From Paralcaligenes sp. KSB-10 (lineage in GTDB: Bacteria > Pseudomonadota > Gammaproteobacteria > Burkholderiales > Burkholderiaceae_B), in contig NZ_CP089848.1 of assembly GCF_021266465.1 (NCBI RefSeq), positions 1,984,001 through 2,048,000 on the forward strand: 64,000 nt of DNA, in the 5' to 3' direction. The position numbers and the translations under genes are program-made. Under the pieces are notes generated by a model. It was not told where the DNA came from, did no database searches, and saw only the letters and a list, made by a program, of their open reading frames with translations. Shown here piece by piece: positions 28,441 through 38,799 of this stretch; within the stretch, counting starts at the first letter, position 1; each line of letters begins with the position of its first letter.

Positions 28441-31400
28441 TCAATGTCCTTGATTATCCGAATCGCTGCCGACCGGAATCGCGCGATCGGCAGGAGGCGC
28501 ATCGGCCGAACGCGTCAGCGTGTTCTTGGAAAATCGTTCGCGAATCACGACAAAAAACATCGGTATCATGAAAATCGCCAGGAAGGTCGCTGTCATCATG
28601 CCGCCGATCACGGCGGTGCCAATCGCATGCTGGCCCCCCGAACCCGCGCCGTTGCTGATGGCCAGCGGCAGCACGCCAAGGATGAAGGCCATCGATGTCA
28701 TCAGGATCGGACGCAGCCGCAGGCGCGCCGCCTCCATCGCCGCCGCGGCGGCTGTCATGCCCTGGCTCTGCAGCACTTTCGCAAACTCCACGATCAGGAT
28801 GGCATTTTTCGCCGACAGCCCTACCGTGGTCAGCAAACCGACCTGGAAATACACGTCATTCGACAGCCCACGGCCCGTTGCCGCCAGCAGAGCGCCGATA
28901 ATGCCCAGGGGCACCACCATGATGACCGAGAACGGAATCGACCAACTTTCGTACAGCGCGGCCAAGGCCAGGAACACGACGAGAATCGAAATGGCGTAAA
29001 GAAGAGGCGCCTGGGAACCGGACAGCCTTTCCTGGAACGAGATGCCGGTCCATTCATAGCCTATTCCGGCAGGCAGGGCGTCGGCAATTTTCTGGATTTC
29101 GTCCATGGCTTCGCCCGTGCTTCTTCCCGCCGCCGGACTGCCCTGGATTTCCATCGACGACACACCGTTGTAACGCTCGAGTTTGGGCGATCCATAGGTC
29201 CACTTGCCGGTGGCGAAGGACGAAAACGGCACCATCGTTCCCTGCATATTGCGCACGTACCAGCGGTTCAGGTCGCCTGGATTCATGCGGAACGGTGCAT
29301 CCCCTTGCACGTACACCCGTTTGATCCGATTATCGGTATCGAGAAAATTATTGACATAGGAAGACGCCCAGGCGATGGAAAAGGTCTGGTCTATGGAGGG
29401 CAGCGCCACACCCAGCGCGCTGGCCTTTTCCCGATCGATATTGACGCTGAACTGCGGCTGATCGTCCAGGCCGTTGGGACGCACCCGTGTCAACAGGGGA
29501 TTTTTGGCGGCTTCGGCCAGCAATTTATTGCGCGCGGCCATCAGGGCGTCATGGCCCAGGCCTCCCCGGTCTTCCAGCTCGAAATCGAAGCCCGAAGCCG
29601 TTCCGAGTTCCGGTATGGGAGGCGGATTGATAGGAATGATCACCGCATTTTTATAGCTTGAAAAATGCTCGAAGAGCCGTCCGACGAGGGCCTGCACCTT
29701 GTCCTTTGCCGCCGCGCGCTCTTCCCAATCCTTTAGACGCACGAACACCAGGCCTGAATTCTGGCCACGCCCGGCGAAATTGAAGCCGGCGATTTCGAAG
29801 GTGGATTCGACCACGGCCTTCTCGGTATCAAGAAGATAATGGCTGACATCGTCGAGCGCCGTTTGCGTGCGTTCCAGGGTCGCGCCCGGCGGGGTCTGCA
29901 CCTGGATCAGCAAATCGCCCTGGTCCTCATCGGGCAGGAACGAGGTGGGCAGACGCATGAACAGAAAGCCTATGACCACGAACATCAGGCCATACAAGAG
30001 CAGCCAGCGGCGCGGACGCTTGATCACGCGCTCAACGCCGGAATGATATTTCTGCCGGCTGTTGTCGAACGTGCGGTTGAACCATCCGAAGAACCCGGTC
30101 TTCTCCATGTGATGGCCCTTGGGAATCGGCTTGAGCAAGGTCGCGCAAAGCGCCGGCGTCAGGATCAACGCCACCAGCACCGACAAAACCATGGCCGCCA
30201 CGATGGTCAATGAGAACTGCCTGTAGATGGCGCCGACCGAGCCTCCCGAGAACGCCATGGGCACGAACACCGCCGACAGGACGAGCGCCACCCCCACCAG
30301 CGCTCCGGTGATTTGCCCCATTGCCTTGCGCGTGGCGTCGCGCGGCGAAAGCCCTTCTTCGGCCATCACCCGCTCGACGTTTTCCACCACGACGATGGCA
30401 TCATCGACCAGCAGGCCGATGGCAAGCACCATCCCGAACATGGACAAGGTATTGATTGAAAAACCCACCATCGCCATGATGCCGAACGTGCCAAGCAGCA
30501 CCACCGGCACCGCGATCGTCGGAATCAGCGTTGCCCTGAAATTCTGCAGGAACAGGTACATCACCAGGAAAACCAGTACTATGCCTTCGAACAAGGTCTT
30601 GACCACTTCCTGAATGGAAATCCTCACGAACGGAGTCGTGTCGTACGGATACTTGACCTCCAGGCCTGGCGGAAAATACTTGGAGAGCTCCCCGACGCGG
30701 GCGCGCACCAGATCGGCGGTTTGCAGGGCGTTGGCGCCGGTGGCCAGTTGTATGCCCAGGCCGGCGGCCGGCACGCCGCTGTACTTGGTGTCGAAGTTGT
30801 AGTTTTCGCCGCCCAGTTCAAGCCGCGCCACATCCTTGATGCGCACTTGCGACCCGTCCGGATTGACCTTCAACAGTACATTGCCGAACTCTTCGGTCGT
30901 GCGCAGCAATGTCGCCTCGCTGATGGTCGCCGTCAGCATCTGGCCCTTCACCGATGGCGCCCCGCCCAACTGGCCCGCCGGAACCTGGACGTTCTGGCCT
31001 TGCAGCGCGGTGACCACGTCCACCGGCGTCAGGTTCACGCGAGCCAGTTTGTCCGGATCCAGCCAGATGCGCATGGCATATTGAGTGCCGAACACGCTGA
31101 CCGTGCCGACACCGCTGACACGGCTGACAGGATCCTGCACGCGCGAGGCCAGATAGTTCGCCAAGTCGTATTTCGTCATGCTGCCGTCGGCGGAAACGAA
31201 TGCCAATACCATCAGGAAACTGCTGCTTGATTTCGAGACTTTGACGCCGGCCTGCTGAACGGCCTGGGGCAAAAGAGGCGTGGCCAGTTGCAACTGGTTC
31301 TGCACCTGCACCTGAGCCACGTCGGGGTTGGTGCCCGCCGTAAAGGTAAGGGTAATCACGGCGGCGCCGGAATCGTCGCTGGTGGACGACATGTATTGCA

Positions 31401-31623
31401 AATGATCCAGACCGTTCATCTGCTGCTCGATCACTTGCGTGACCGTGTCTTCGACGGTCTGGGCCGAGGCGCCGGAATAGTTGGCGCGTATCTGCACCGC
31501 GGGCGAAGCGATCGTCGGGTATTGCGAAACCGGCAGGGTCGTTATCGACAAGCCGCCGGCAAGCATCAGGACTATGGCGATCACCCACGCAAAAATGGGG
31601 CGGTCAATAAAGAAATTGGCCAT
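28441..31623 (-). CDS. RND multidrug efflux inner-membrane transporter (HAE1 family, AcrB/MexB-like)
   Basis: The 1060-residue pump matches AcrB/MexB in length and topology: 12 membrane helices with two large periplasmic loops. Asp407 and Asp408 of the proton relay are present in [18 protein letters not shown] at the same numbers as in AcrB. The N-terminus [21 protein letters not shown] is typical of the family. It lies 15 nt after the adaptor gene. Drugs, solvents or fatty acids are usual substrates; the actual range cannot be read from sequence. Confidence 0.96.
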   Translation of the reverse strand: MANFFIDRPIFAWVIAIVLMLAGGLSITTLPVSQYPTIASPAVQIRANYSGASAQTVEDTVTQVIEQQMNGLDHLQYMSSTSDDSGAAVITLTFTAGTNPDVAQVQVQNQLQLATPLLPQAVQQAGVKVSKSSSSFLMVLAFVSADGSMTKYDLANYLASRVQDPVSRVSGVGTVSVFGTQYAMRIWLDPDKLARVNLTPVDVVTALQGQNVQVPAGQLGGAPSVKGQMLTATISEATLLRTTEEFGNVLLKVNPDGSQVRIKDVARLELGGENYNFDTKYSGVPAAGLGIQLATGANALQTADLVRARVGELSKYFPPGLEVKYPYDTTPFVRISIQEVVKTLFEGIVLVFLVMYLFLQNFRATLIPTIAVPVVLLGTFGIMAMVGFSINTLSMFGMVLAIGLLVDDAIVVVENVERVMAEEGLSPRDATRKAMGQITGALVGVALVLSAVFVPMAFSGGSVGAIYRQFSLTIVAAMVLSVLVALILTPALCATLLKPIPKGHHMEKTGFFGWFNRTFDNSRQKYHSGVERVIKRPRRWLLLYGLMFVVIGFLFMRLPTSFLPDEDQGDLLIQVQTPPGATLERTQTALDDVSHYLLDTEKAVVESTFEIAGFNFAGRGQNSGLVFVRLKDWEERAAAKDKVQALVGRLFEHFSSYKNAVIIPINPPPIPELGTASGFDFELEDRGGLGHDALMAARNKLLAEAAKNPLLTRVRPNGLDDQPQFSVNIDREKASALGVALPSIDQTFSIAWASSYVNNFLDTDNRIKRVYVQGDAPFRMNPGDLNRWYVRNMQGTMVPFSSFATGKWTYGSPKLERYNGVSSMEIQGSPAAGRSTGEAMDEIQKIADALPAGIGYEWTGISFQERLSGSQAPLLYAISILVVFLALAALYESWSIPFSVIMVVPLGIIGALLAATGRGLSNDVYFQVGLLTTVGLSAKNAILIVEFAKVLQSQGMTAAAAAMEAARLRLRPILMTSMAFILGVLPLAISNGAGSGGQHAIGTAVIGGMMTATFLAIFMIPMFFVVIRERFSKNTLTRSADAPPADRAIPVGSDSDNQGH

Positions 31624-31638
31624 GAAACAGGCTCCCGG

Positions 31639-32850
31639 TTAATGCGCTGGGGTCGAGGATGAGGGCCTGGGCGGCGGATTGGGCGCGGCCGAACCGGAAA
31701 CCGCCGCCGGTGTCGCCAATTGTTCAACCGCCTTCACCGTGACACCCGGCTGGACCTTCTGGACGCCGGCGACAATAACCCGGTCGCCCGGTTCCAGACC
31801 GCTGTCGACAACCCAGTTGGGGCCTTCCACGCGGCTCGTGACCAGCGAGCGCAGCTCAACTTTGTTATCCGGCCCCACGACAAGCGCCGTGGGGAAGCCT
31901 TTGGCGTCGTGGGTGATTCCAACCTGCGGCACCAGCATCGCACGATCATTGATGCCTTCCTGCAGGCGAGCATGTACAAACAGGCCCGGCAGCAGCACTT
32001 TCCTGGGATTTGGAAAGACAGCGCGCAGCCTCACGCTCCCTGTGGTCTGGTCGACCGTGATATCGGCAAATTCCAGCCTGCCCTCCAGCGGGTAGACAGA
32101 CCCATCATCCAGCACCAGTTGCACCTTCGCGGCATTAAGCCCGGCCGGCTGCAACTGGCCGTTAGCCAGTTCGCGGCGCAGGCGCATCAGGTCGACAGTC
32201 GACTGGGTAACGTCCACATAAATCGGATCGGTCTGCTGGACGGTCGCCATCAGGGTCGCCGCACTTGCCTGTACATAAGCACCCTGCGTCACACTGGAGA
32301 CGCCAATGGTGCCGGTGATGGGCGACGTCACATCGGTATAGCCCAGATTGATCCGCGCGATTTCGAGAGCCGCCTTGCCTGTGGCGACGTCCGCGGCAGC
32401 CTGCTTTTGCGCTGCCACCGCGTTGATGTAGTCCTGTTTGCTGATCGCATTGGCCGCCACCAGTACCTTGTCGCGGGAAGCCAGGGCGGAAGTCGAGGCA
32501 AGGTTCGCCTGCGCCTTCTGCAAGCTCGCTTTGGCGCTGTCAAGCGCGGCCTGATAAGGCGCGGGGTCGATCTTGTACAGACGCTGACCGGCAGTGACAT
32601 GGCTGCCTTCCTTGAATTCGCGGCTCAAAACGATACCATCGACTCGCGCCCGCACCTGGGCAACCAGGTAGGCCGATGTGCGACCAGGCAACTCGCTGCT
32701 GACCGCCACACTTTGGGGGTGCACGGTAATGACGCCTACCTCTAATGGCTGCGGCGTCGGCGGCGACGTCTTCTCACAACCTGCCAGCGCCAGCACTATG
32801 ACCGCAGCAAAACCATAAACCGACTTCAACGGAATCTGACCGAAACGCAT
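31639..32850 (-). CDS. RND efflux periplasmic adaptor (membrane fusion lipoprotein)
   Basis: The 403-residue adaptor starts at MRFGQIPLK (ATG 32850, GAGG upstream) and has a lipobox with Cys25 (LALAGC). It then shows the AcrA/MexA pattern: a beta-barrel/lipoyl half (ELPGRTSAYLVAQVRARVDGIVLSREF), a helical hairpin (about 95-165), the second lipoyl half (TDVTSPITGTIG) and a membrane-proximal domain. The predicted promoter is about 290 bp upstream, giving a long leader. It is the first gene of the three-gene pump operon. Confidence 0.94.
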   Translation of the reverse strand: MRFGQIPLKSVYGFAAVIVLALAGCEKTSPPTPQPLEVGVITVHPQSVAVSSELPGRTSAYLVAQVRARVDGIVLSREFKEGSHVTAGQRLYKIDPAPYQAALDSAKASLQKAQANLASTSALASRDKVLVAANAISKQDYINAVAAQKQAAADVATGKAALEIARINLGYTDVTSPITGTIGVSSVTQGAYVQASAATLMATVQQTDPIYVDVTQSTVDLMRLRRELANGQLQPAGLNAAKVQLVLDDGSVYPLEGRLEFADITVDQTTGSVRLRAVFPNPRKVLLPGLFVHARLQEGINDRAMLVPQVGITHDAKGFPTALVVGPDNKVELRSLVTSRVEGPNWVVDSGLEPGDRVIVAGVQKVQPGVTVKAVEQLATPAAVSGSAAPNPPPRPSSSTPAH

Positions 32851-33138
32851 GGAGCAACCTCTATGCCTAGGCTGAGTAGTTAGGTAAAAAAACTGGCACG
32901 CTCGTACCGCGGAGACCCAAATCCCGCGTAATGCGTTCGTGGATAGCTGATCGAAATCCGGCGCGGGCTCGCCAGCCGCGCCATGGGTCAGGAAGTACGC
33001 CACCCCGCGACGTCTGCCGGATGAAACGCAGCGCGCCGGGCCGTGAGCAAGTACTCGTCACGACCCGGCGGCAGGCGATAAAGGCTACATAATGCACAAC
33101 AGCCGAAACTGACACGATCTATTCGATCTTCGGCCGCC
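32851..33138 (-). other. Long 5' leader of the efflux operon
   Basis: About 280 nt separate the predicted transcription start from the adaptor ATG. I see no credible ORF; an 82-codon minus-strand frame here has no family resemblance. A regulatory role is possible but no specific structure stands out. Confidence 0.4.
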
Positions 33139-33167
33139 ATTATATATACATTCAGTATTGAAGGTAA
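33139..33167 (-). promoter_or_regulatory. Efflux operon promoter with embedded TetR operator
   Basis: On the minus strand TTACCT (33162-33167) and a consensus TATAAT (33139-33144) are 17 bp apart. Between them lies the near-palindrome TACATTCAGTATTGAAGGTA (33147-33166), with one mismatched pair in its 8-bp arms. This resembles AcrR/TtgR-type operators. On the plus strand TTGAAG (33158-33163) and TATAAT (33183-33188) may form the tetR promoter, so one repressor site would cover both. Confidence 0.72.
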
Positions 33168-33280
33168 AGGCTAAAAAAATAATATAATCACGATTTTCAT
33201 CCAGCAAAAAATGAAAACCGAAGCGGGGAACCGGTGCATCGCTTACGCCGCACTTTCCGGCTTGCCAGGTATAGGCAGAA

Positions 33281-33928
33281 ATGGTCCGACGCACTAAGGA
33301 AGAGGCGATCGAAACCCGTAACCGGATACTCGATACCGCTGAACATATATTTCACGAAAACGGGGTGTCCCGCACGTCGCTGGAACATATTGCCCGAGCC
33401 GCAGGCGTTACGCGCGGCGCCATCTATTGGCACTTCAAGAACAAGGCCGATTTGTTCACAGTCATGTTCGACCGGATTCGCCTGCCCATGGAAACCATGA
33501 TCGAGAGGTGTCGCGATAACGACCCGGACAACGATCCAGTCGGTACCTTGCGTAAAATTTTTACATTAGTGCTGCGCGAAACCGCCCGCAATCCGCAGCG
33601 CCGCCGTGTACTCGAAATCCTGTTTCACAAATGCGAATACACCGATGAAATGGGCTCCGTGATAGAGCGCCACCAGGAAGCTTGCGCGGACGGCCGGGAG
33701 CGCATTGAACATAGTTTGCGCAGCGCGGTCGCTCTCGGGCAACTGCCAGTCGATCTCGACACCAGGCGGGCGGCCGTATTGCTGCATGCCATGATTACCG
33801 GCCTGATGGGCGATTGGCTATTCATGCCCGAAAGCTTCGACCTGGAAGCCAACGCCGCCATCATGGTCGACAGTTTCTTCGACATGTTGCGGCTGAGCTC
33901 TACCCTGCGCACACCCCCGGGGGCGTAG
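33281..33928 (+). CDS. TetR-family repressor of the efflux operon (AcrR/TtgR-like)
   Basis: The 215-residue protein has the N-terminal TetR helix-turn-helix (RNRILDTAEHIFHENGVSRTSLEHIARAAGVTRGAIYWHFKNKADLF), almost the AcrR consensus, and an all-helical C-terminal ligand domain. It is transcribed divergently from the adaptor gene, with a shared operator, the standard arrangement for local control of an RND pump. Pump substrates probably act as inducers. Confidence 0.93.
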   Translation: MVRRTKEEAIETRNRILDTAEHIFHENGVSRTSLEHIARAAGVTRGAIYWHFKNKADLFTVMFDRIRLPMETMIERCRDNDPDNDPVGTLRKIFTLVLRETARNPQRRRVLEILFHKCEYTDEMGSVIERHQEACADGRERIEHSLRSAVALGQLPVDLDTRRAAVLLHAMITGLMGDWLFMPESFDLEANAAIMVDSFFDMLRLSSTLRTPPGA

Positions 33929-33969
33929 CCCGGCACTCGGCGCCGGGACACCCCGTTGATGAACCTGGA

Positions 33970-34314
33970 TCAGTTAACGATGTTCCAGCTGGCACCCTTG
34001 GCGCCTTCCTCGCGAAAATTCAGGAGCACCGGATATTGCTTGCCGCAGCCATCGACCACCCACTGCTCTTGCCACGCACGCGAACCGGCCTGGCCGCTGG
34101 GTTTTTGCATTACATAAGGCTGGTAGCGCTGCGGGTTGCTGCAACCGAGAGTGTGAACCTTGGCCGTAACCCCTGCCAGAGCATCTTTCGCCAAGATCTG
34201 ATTCGCATAACTGCCCTGCTCCAAGGCATGGGCGGGCATGCCGGCGTGCGCCACCCCCAGGGCACCCATCGCCATCGCGCTCGCCGCCAGCAATTTACAT
34301 GAAAATTTTTGCAT
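33970..34314 (-). CDS. Small secreted protein of unknown function
   Basis: The 114-residue protein starts at ATG 34314 behind a clear GGAGG. A signal peptide (MQKFSCKLLAASAMAMGALGVAHA) predicts export and a mature part of about 90 residues. The mature part has two Cys residues (HTLGCSNPQ and VVDGCGKQY), which could form a disulfide, and a conserved-looking tail CGKQYPVLLNFREEGAKGASW. I do not recognise a named family. It converges on the TetR gene with a short GC-rich hairpin (33929-33947) between them. Confidence 0.75.
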   Translation of the reverse strand: MQKFSCKLLAASAMAMGALGVAHAGMPAHALEQGSYANQILAKDALAGVTAKVHTLGCSNPQRYQPYVMQKPSGQAGSRAWQEQWVVDGCGKQYPVLLNFREEGAKGASWNIVN

Positions 34315-34523
34315 GGTGTTACCTCCCGTCAAAGTGAAAAGCCTGGAATTGAACCAGCACATTGCCAGCAACCTGCACGTGCACTATGATCGCCGCCAGA
34401 GCAGGCCGCTAAAAACCAGTATAGTGGGCCTGATTCAGCATACAAGCCCTGCACACAAGCTTTTACAATGGCTCGCGCTTGGCCACATTTTGCCCAACAC
34501 CCTGTATCGTTTTCGCCCGACCT

Positions 34524-34916
34524 ATGTTCAATTCCATCTATGCCTACGTCGTTCCCTTCGTGTTCAGCGTGTTCGTCGCGTGCTTTCTGGCTTCGCTGAT
34601 TTCCGGACTGACGATCATTCTGTTCAAGCTTCGAAAAACCAACGAACTGTTTCAGCATCCCTACCTGAAACAGCAAGCCTTCGAACGCTATTCTCTGTCC
34701 ATTCGCTTATCGATACTGATGGATTATTTCTTCCGCATCAGCTTGCCCAACAGCCGCTTCTGGCTGATAGGCGACGCCAATCGCATGCTTCAGCACGTCG
34801 ATCCCAAAAGCATCCCGTCCGGCATCAAATGGCCACTTATCGGCCTGTGGGGCGGCTGCTATGTCGGTCTGATTGCAATGGTAGTGCTGTGGTCGTTCCT
34901 GCTTCTAAAAATGTAA
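34524..34916 (+). CDS. Small membrane protein of unknown function
   Basis: The 130-residue product has a hydrophobic N-terminus (YAYVVPFVFSVFVACFLASLISGLTIILF) and a C-terminal helix (WPLIGLWGGCYVGLIAMVVLWSFLLL), with a charged segment between. Two membrane segments with a cytoplasmic loop are likely. I recognise no family. The start at 34524 has a weak ribosome-binding site; an in-frame ATG at 34479 is the alternative. The 209-bp space upstream shows nothing else recognisable. Confidence 0.6.
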   Translation: MFNSIYAYVVPFVFSVFVACFLASLISGLTIILFKLRKTNELFQHPYLKQQAFERYSLSIRLSILMDYFFRISLPNSRFWLIGDANRMLQHVDPKSIPSGIKWPLIGLWGGCYVGLIAMVVLWSFLLLKM

Positions 34917-34974
34917 CGCCTAGAATATAGAAATAGAGAAGCAAACATCACCGCAGGACTTTGAAGGGCTCGGC

Positions 34975-35250
34975 ATGACTCGCAGCATCACCCACAATCC
35001 GGCACAACAACGATTCGAATGGCTTGAAGACGGCATATTGTGCGTTCTCGACTATCGGTTGAGCGGCAAGCTCATGACGATTATCCACACGGGTGTTCCC
35101 GAGGCTGTCGGCGGTCAGGGAATTGCCGCCGACCTCACTCAAGCCGCCCTGGATACCGCCAGCGCGCACGGCTGGAAAGTGCGCCCGGTGTGCTCGTATG
35201 CGGCAGCCTATCTGCAACGCCATCCTCAGTACCAGGAACTGATGGCTTAG
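34975..35250 (+). CDS. Small GNAT-like N-acetyltransferase (YidJ/YjdJ type)
   Basis: The 91-residue protein resembles the short GNAT family with one acetyl-CoA-binding core: FEWLEDGILCVLDYRLSGKLMTIIHTGVPEAVGGQGIAADLTQAALDTA, where GGQGIA matches the pyrophosphate-binding loop, followed by KVRPVCSYAAAYLQRHPQY. The substrate is unknown. Repeat copy 3 begins 3 nt after its stop. Confidence 0.85.
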   Translation: MTRSITHNPAQQRFEWLEDGILCVLDYRLSGKLMTIIHTGVPEAVGGQGIAADLTQAALDTASAHGWKVRPVCSYAAAYLQRHPQYQELMA

Positions 35251-35312
35251 GCCATTTTTGGTCGAAGTGTTTACGGCATTCTTTGATGGATGGGGTATTG
35301 GTATATAAAGAC

Positions 35313-35517
35313 GCCGTCTATCGGGGCTTGGGGTCAGGACCGGCACGGCGTGCTTGATCCGGATCTACCTCGTCCAGGCGGGCGTCGGGCCAAACTCGCT
35401 ACGCCCCGCGGAGCGGGGCTACGCTCAAACATGGCCCGCCGAAAGCCCCCGCCTTCCCTACGGTAGCATCCGGCGCACGCCTTACGCCGGTCCTGACCCC
35501 AAGCCCCGATAGACGGC
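35313..35517 (+). repeat. Palindromic element A, copy 3
   Basis: The element is 205 bp. It is nearly identical to copy 1 except at the centre, where the hairpin is GCCCCGC-GGA-GCGGGGC instead of GCCGC-TGGC-GCGGC, so both arms changed together. Confidence 0.88.
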
Positions 35518-35652
35518 TCACGTAATGGCATGCCTGGAATGAACGTGCCGGCCCAAGGTATACCTCAATGCATGACCTCAACGTTTCTCTCGGTGCATGT
35601 TTCTCTCGGTGCATGACCCTAACGCTTCCCTCTATGCATTGCCTCAACGCAA

Positions 35653-35878
35653 GCCGCAGGGTGGGCGGTGCTGTGCAGTCCGGCGGTAGTCCAGCGCCGG
35701 GTGCTGACGAAGGGAAGGCGGGGGCCTTCGGCGGGCCCTGTTTGAGTGACGACCCGCAGCGCGGGGCGGCGCGAGTTGGCCCGACGCCCGCCTGGACGAG
35801 GCAGACCCGGGCAGTCGGGGTGCGCAGCGCCACGACCGCTGGACGTGCCGGACTGCACAGCACCGCCCACCCTGCGGC
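35653..35878 (+). repeat. Palindromic element B, copy 3
   Basis: The element is 226 bp. Both terminal repeats have the same T-to-C change (CTGTGCAGTCC and GGACTGCACAG), so the arms stayed complementary. The central hairpin is weaker here (CCCGC-AGC-GCGGG). Confidence 0.88.
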
Positions 35879-36114
35879 GTCTTTATAGAATCAACCGCCG
35901 CCCACACAGACAACGCACCAAAGCCCAATCCAAAGTCACAGCTCAAACCAGTACAGGCAGCCCAAACTCACGCCTCAAGCCTAAAAACGGCTCAAAACAA
36001 AAATCACAGAAACACGTTCAGCACCGTAACCACTTAAACCAAAAATGCACCAGCCCACTCAACCACCACGTTTGCGAACAAACGTCACATTCTTGCCACA
36101 AGCATTTTCCTAAC

Positions 36115-36133
36115 TCTTATATAAGATATAAGA
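36115..36133. promoter_or_regulatory. 19-bp candidate GntR operator, acnB copy
   Basis: TCTTATATAAGATATAAGA is identical to the site between gntR and mdh. It contains -10-like TATAAG hexamers and lies 80 bp upstream of the acnB ATG, where a bound regulator would block transcription. Confidence 0.65.
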
Positions 36134-36213
36134 CATTTGCTTGAAAGCAGGCTTCCTTTTACAATTGGGCAGTTATTACTCCTTCCCAACCCTCGACCAA
36201 AGGGCACGCCATC

Positions 36214-38799
36214 ATGCTGGATACATACCGCCAACACGCCGCCGAACGCGCGGCACTAGGCATCCCCCCCCTTCCCCTGTCCGCGCAACAAACGGCAGAC
36301 CTCATTGAACTGCTCAAAAATCCGCCGGCTGGCGAAGCCGATTTCCTGCTCGATCTCATCACACACCGGGTCCCCGCCGGAGTCGACGATGCGGCCAAAG
36401 TCAAGGCCTCGTTCCTGGCAGCCATTGCACTTGGCAAGACGGCCTGTCCCCTGATCGACCGTAAAAAGGCGACCGAGCTATTGGGCACCATGCTGGGCGG
36501 CTACAACGTCGCGCCCCTGGTCGAGCTGCTGGACAACACCGAACTGGGCTCCATCGCGGCAGCGGGCCTGAAAAAGACCTTGCTCATATTCGATGCGTTC
36601 CACGATGTTCAGGAAAAAGCTGAAAAGGGCAACCAATATGCCAAATCGATCCTGCAAAGCTGGGCCGATGCCGAATGGTTCACGAACCGCCCCGAAGTCC
36701 CGCAAAGCCTGACCGTTACCGTATTCAAGGTCACCGGTGAAACCAATACCGATGATCTGTCCCCGGCCCCGGATGCCTGGAGCCGCCCGGATATTCCCCT
36801 GCACGCATTGGCCATGCTCAAGAACCCGCGCCCCGGTATCGAACCCGAAGAGCCCGGCAAAATCGGCCCTATCAAATTCATCGAAAGCCTGAAAGCAAAA
36901 GGCCATCCCATCGCTTATGTGGGCGATGTCGTCGGCACCGGCTCCTCGCGCAAGTCAGCCACCAACTCAGTGCTCTGGCATACCGGCAAAGACATTCCTT
37001 TTGTCCCCAACAAGCGCTTCGGCGGTGTTTGCCTGGGTAGCAAGATCGCCCCCATTTTCTATAACACCATGGAAGACGATGGCGCCTTGCCGATCGAGCT
37101 TGATGTGTCCAAGATGGAAATGGGCGATGTCATGGAACTGCGCCCCTATGAAGGCAAGGCACTGAAAAATGGCCAGGTCATTGCTGAATTCAGCGTCAAG
37201 TCCGACGTGCTCTTCGACGAAGTCCGCGCCGGCGGCCGCATCCCGCTAATCATAGGCCGCGGCTTGACCGCCAAGGCCCGCGAAGCGCTGGGCCTGCCGC
37301 CTTCGACCCTGTTCCGCCTGCCTGTCAATCCTGCCGATTCCGGCAAAGGCTACACACTGGCCCAGAAAATCGTGGGACGCGCCTGCGGCCTGCCCGAAGG
37401 CCTGGGCGTTCGCGCAGGTGTCTATTGCGAACCGAAGATGACATCGGTCGGCAGCCAGGACACCACCGGCCCGATGACCCGCGACGAACTGAAAGACCTG
37501 GCCTGCCTGGGATTCTCGGCCGATCTGGTCATGCAATCGTTCTGCCACACCGCCGCTTATCCAAAACCGGTGGACATCAAGACACAGCATGAACTCCCCA
37601 CCTTCATGAGCACCCGCGGCGGAGTGTCGCTGCGCCCCGGCGACGGCATCATCCACTCGTGGCTGAACCGCATGCTCCTGCCCGATACCGTCGGCACGGG
37701 CGGCGATTCGCACACCCGCTTCCCCATCGGCATCAGCTTCCCCGCGGGCTCGGGCCTGGTGGCCTTTGCCGCAGCCACCGGAGTCATGCCGCTGGATATG
37801 CCTGAATCGGTGCTGGTGCGCTTCAAAGGCTCTTTGCAGCCTGGCGTCACATTGCGTGACCTGGTCAATGCCATCCCGCTGTACGCCATCAAGCAAGGCC
37901 TGCTCACTGTCGAAAAACAAGGCAAGAAAAACATCTTTTCGGGCCGCATACTGGAAATCGAAGGATTGCCCGACCTCAAGGCGGAACAAGCCTTCGAACT
38001 CTCGGATGCCTCGGCCGAGCGTTCGGCTGCCGGCTGCACCGTGCGTCTCAACAAAGAACCGATCATCGAGTACATCAACAGCAACATCACACTGCTCAAA
38101 TGGATGATTGCCAATGGCTATGAAGACGAGCGCACGATCAGTCGCCGGATCAAGGCCATGCAGGCGTGGCTGGCCAATCCCCAGTTGCTCGAACCCGACG
38201 CCGACGCCGAGTACGCGGCAGTCATCGAAATCGATCTGGCCGACGTCCATGAGCCCATCCTGGCCTGCCCGAACGATCCCGACGACGTCAAGACCCTGTC
38301 CGATGTGGCCGGCACACACATAGACGAAGTATTCATCGGCAGTTGCATGACCAACATCGGGCACTTCCGGGCGGCCTCGAAGCTGCTCGAAGGCAAGCGC
38401 GACATCCCCGTCAAGCTCTGGGTGGCTCCGCCAACCAAAATGGACCAGAAACAACTCACCGAAGAAGGCCATTACGGCGTTCTGGGCGGAGCCGGTGCAC
38501 GCATGGAAATGCCCGGCTGCTCTCTGTGCATGGGCAACCAGGCCCAAGTGCGTGAAGGCGCCACGGTCATGTCCACCAGCACGCGCAACTTCCCCAATCG
38601 TTTGGGCAAGAATGCCAACGTATTCCTGGGCTCGGCCGAGCTGGCCGCCATTTGTTCGCGCCTGGGCCGTATTCCTACCAAAGAGGAATACATGGCCGAT
38701 ATGGGTGTCCTCAAACAGAGCAGCGACCAGATTTACCGCTACATGAACTTCGACCAGATCGAAGATTTCAAGGAAATCGCCGACTCCGTCGGCGTATAG
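36214..38799 (+). CDS. acnB: Aconitate hydratase B (aconitase / 2-methylisocitrate dehydratase)
   Basis: The 861-residue protein matches AcnB (E. coli 865) with its order of an N-terminal HEAT-like domain (about 1-160), the swivel domain ([35 protein letters not shown]) and the [4Fe-4S] domains. Cluster ligands appear in [24 protein letters not shown] and GCSLCMGNQ. AcnB isomerises citrate to isocitrate and also hydrates 2-methylaconitate, thereby serving the prpBCD pathway nearby. Its promoter region carries the 19-bp site. Confidence 0.97.
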   Translation: MLDTYRQHAAERAALGIPPLPLSAQQTADLIELLKNPPAGEADFLLDLITHRVPAGVDDAAKVKASFLAAIALGKTACPLIDRKKATELLGTMLGGYNVAPLVELLDNTELGSIAAAGLKKTLLIFDAFHDVQEKAEKGNQYAKSILQSWADAEWFTNRPEVPQSLTVTVFKVTGETNTDDLSPAPDAWSRPDIPLHALAMLKNPRPGIEPEEPGKIGPIKFIESLKAKGHPIAYVGDVVGTGSSRKSATNSVLWHTGKDIPFVPNKRFGGVCLGSKIAPIFYNTMEDDGALPIELDVSKMEMGDVMELRPYEGKALKNGQVIAEFSVKSDVLFDEVRAGGRIPLIIGRGLTAKAREALGLPPSTLFRLPVNPADSGKGYTLAQKIVGRACGLPEGLGVRAGVYCEPKMTSVGSQDTTGPMTRDELKDLACLGFSADLVMQSFCHTAAYPKPVDIKTQHELPTFMSTRGGVSLRPGDGIIHSWLNRMLLPDTVGTGGDSHTRFPIGISFPAGSGLVAFAAATGVMPLDMPESVLVRFKGSLQPGVTLRDLVNAIPLYAIKQGLLTVEKQGKKNIFSGRILEIEGLPDLKAEQAFELSDASAERSAAGCTVRLNKEPIIEYINSNITLLKWMIANGYEDERTISRRIKAMQAWLANPQLLEPDADAEYAAVIEIDLADVHEPILACPNDPDDVKTLSDVAGTHIDEVFIGSCMTNIGHFRAASKLLEGKRDIPVKLWVAPPTKMDQKQLTEEGHYGVLGGAGARMEMPGCSLCMGNQAQVREGATVMSTSTRNFPNRLGKNANVFLGSAELAAICSRLGRIPTKEEYMADMGVLKQSSDQIYRYMNFDQIEDFKEIADSVGV

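Larger units (their letters stand above)
35253..36047 (+). repeat. Composite repeat, copy 3 (orientation A to B)
   Basis: The copy starts 3 nt past the GNAT stop. It has an outer arm CATTTTTGGTCGAAGTGTTT, palindrome A (35313-35517), a 135-bp spacer, palindrome B (35653-35878) and a B-side flank of about 165 bp ending in the inverted outer arm AAACCAAAAATG (about 36036-36047). The spacer contains several degenerate copies of CTCxxTGCATGxCCxxAACG. The B-side flank matches that of copy 2 when reversed (GCCTAAAAACGGCTCAAAAC). Confidence 0.87.

Noticed and set aside
37246-38547. 433-codon ORF antisense to acnB, and a similar one antisense to acnA (40407-41570)
   Set aside because: Both mirror the strong third-position GC bias of the aconitase genes.
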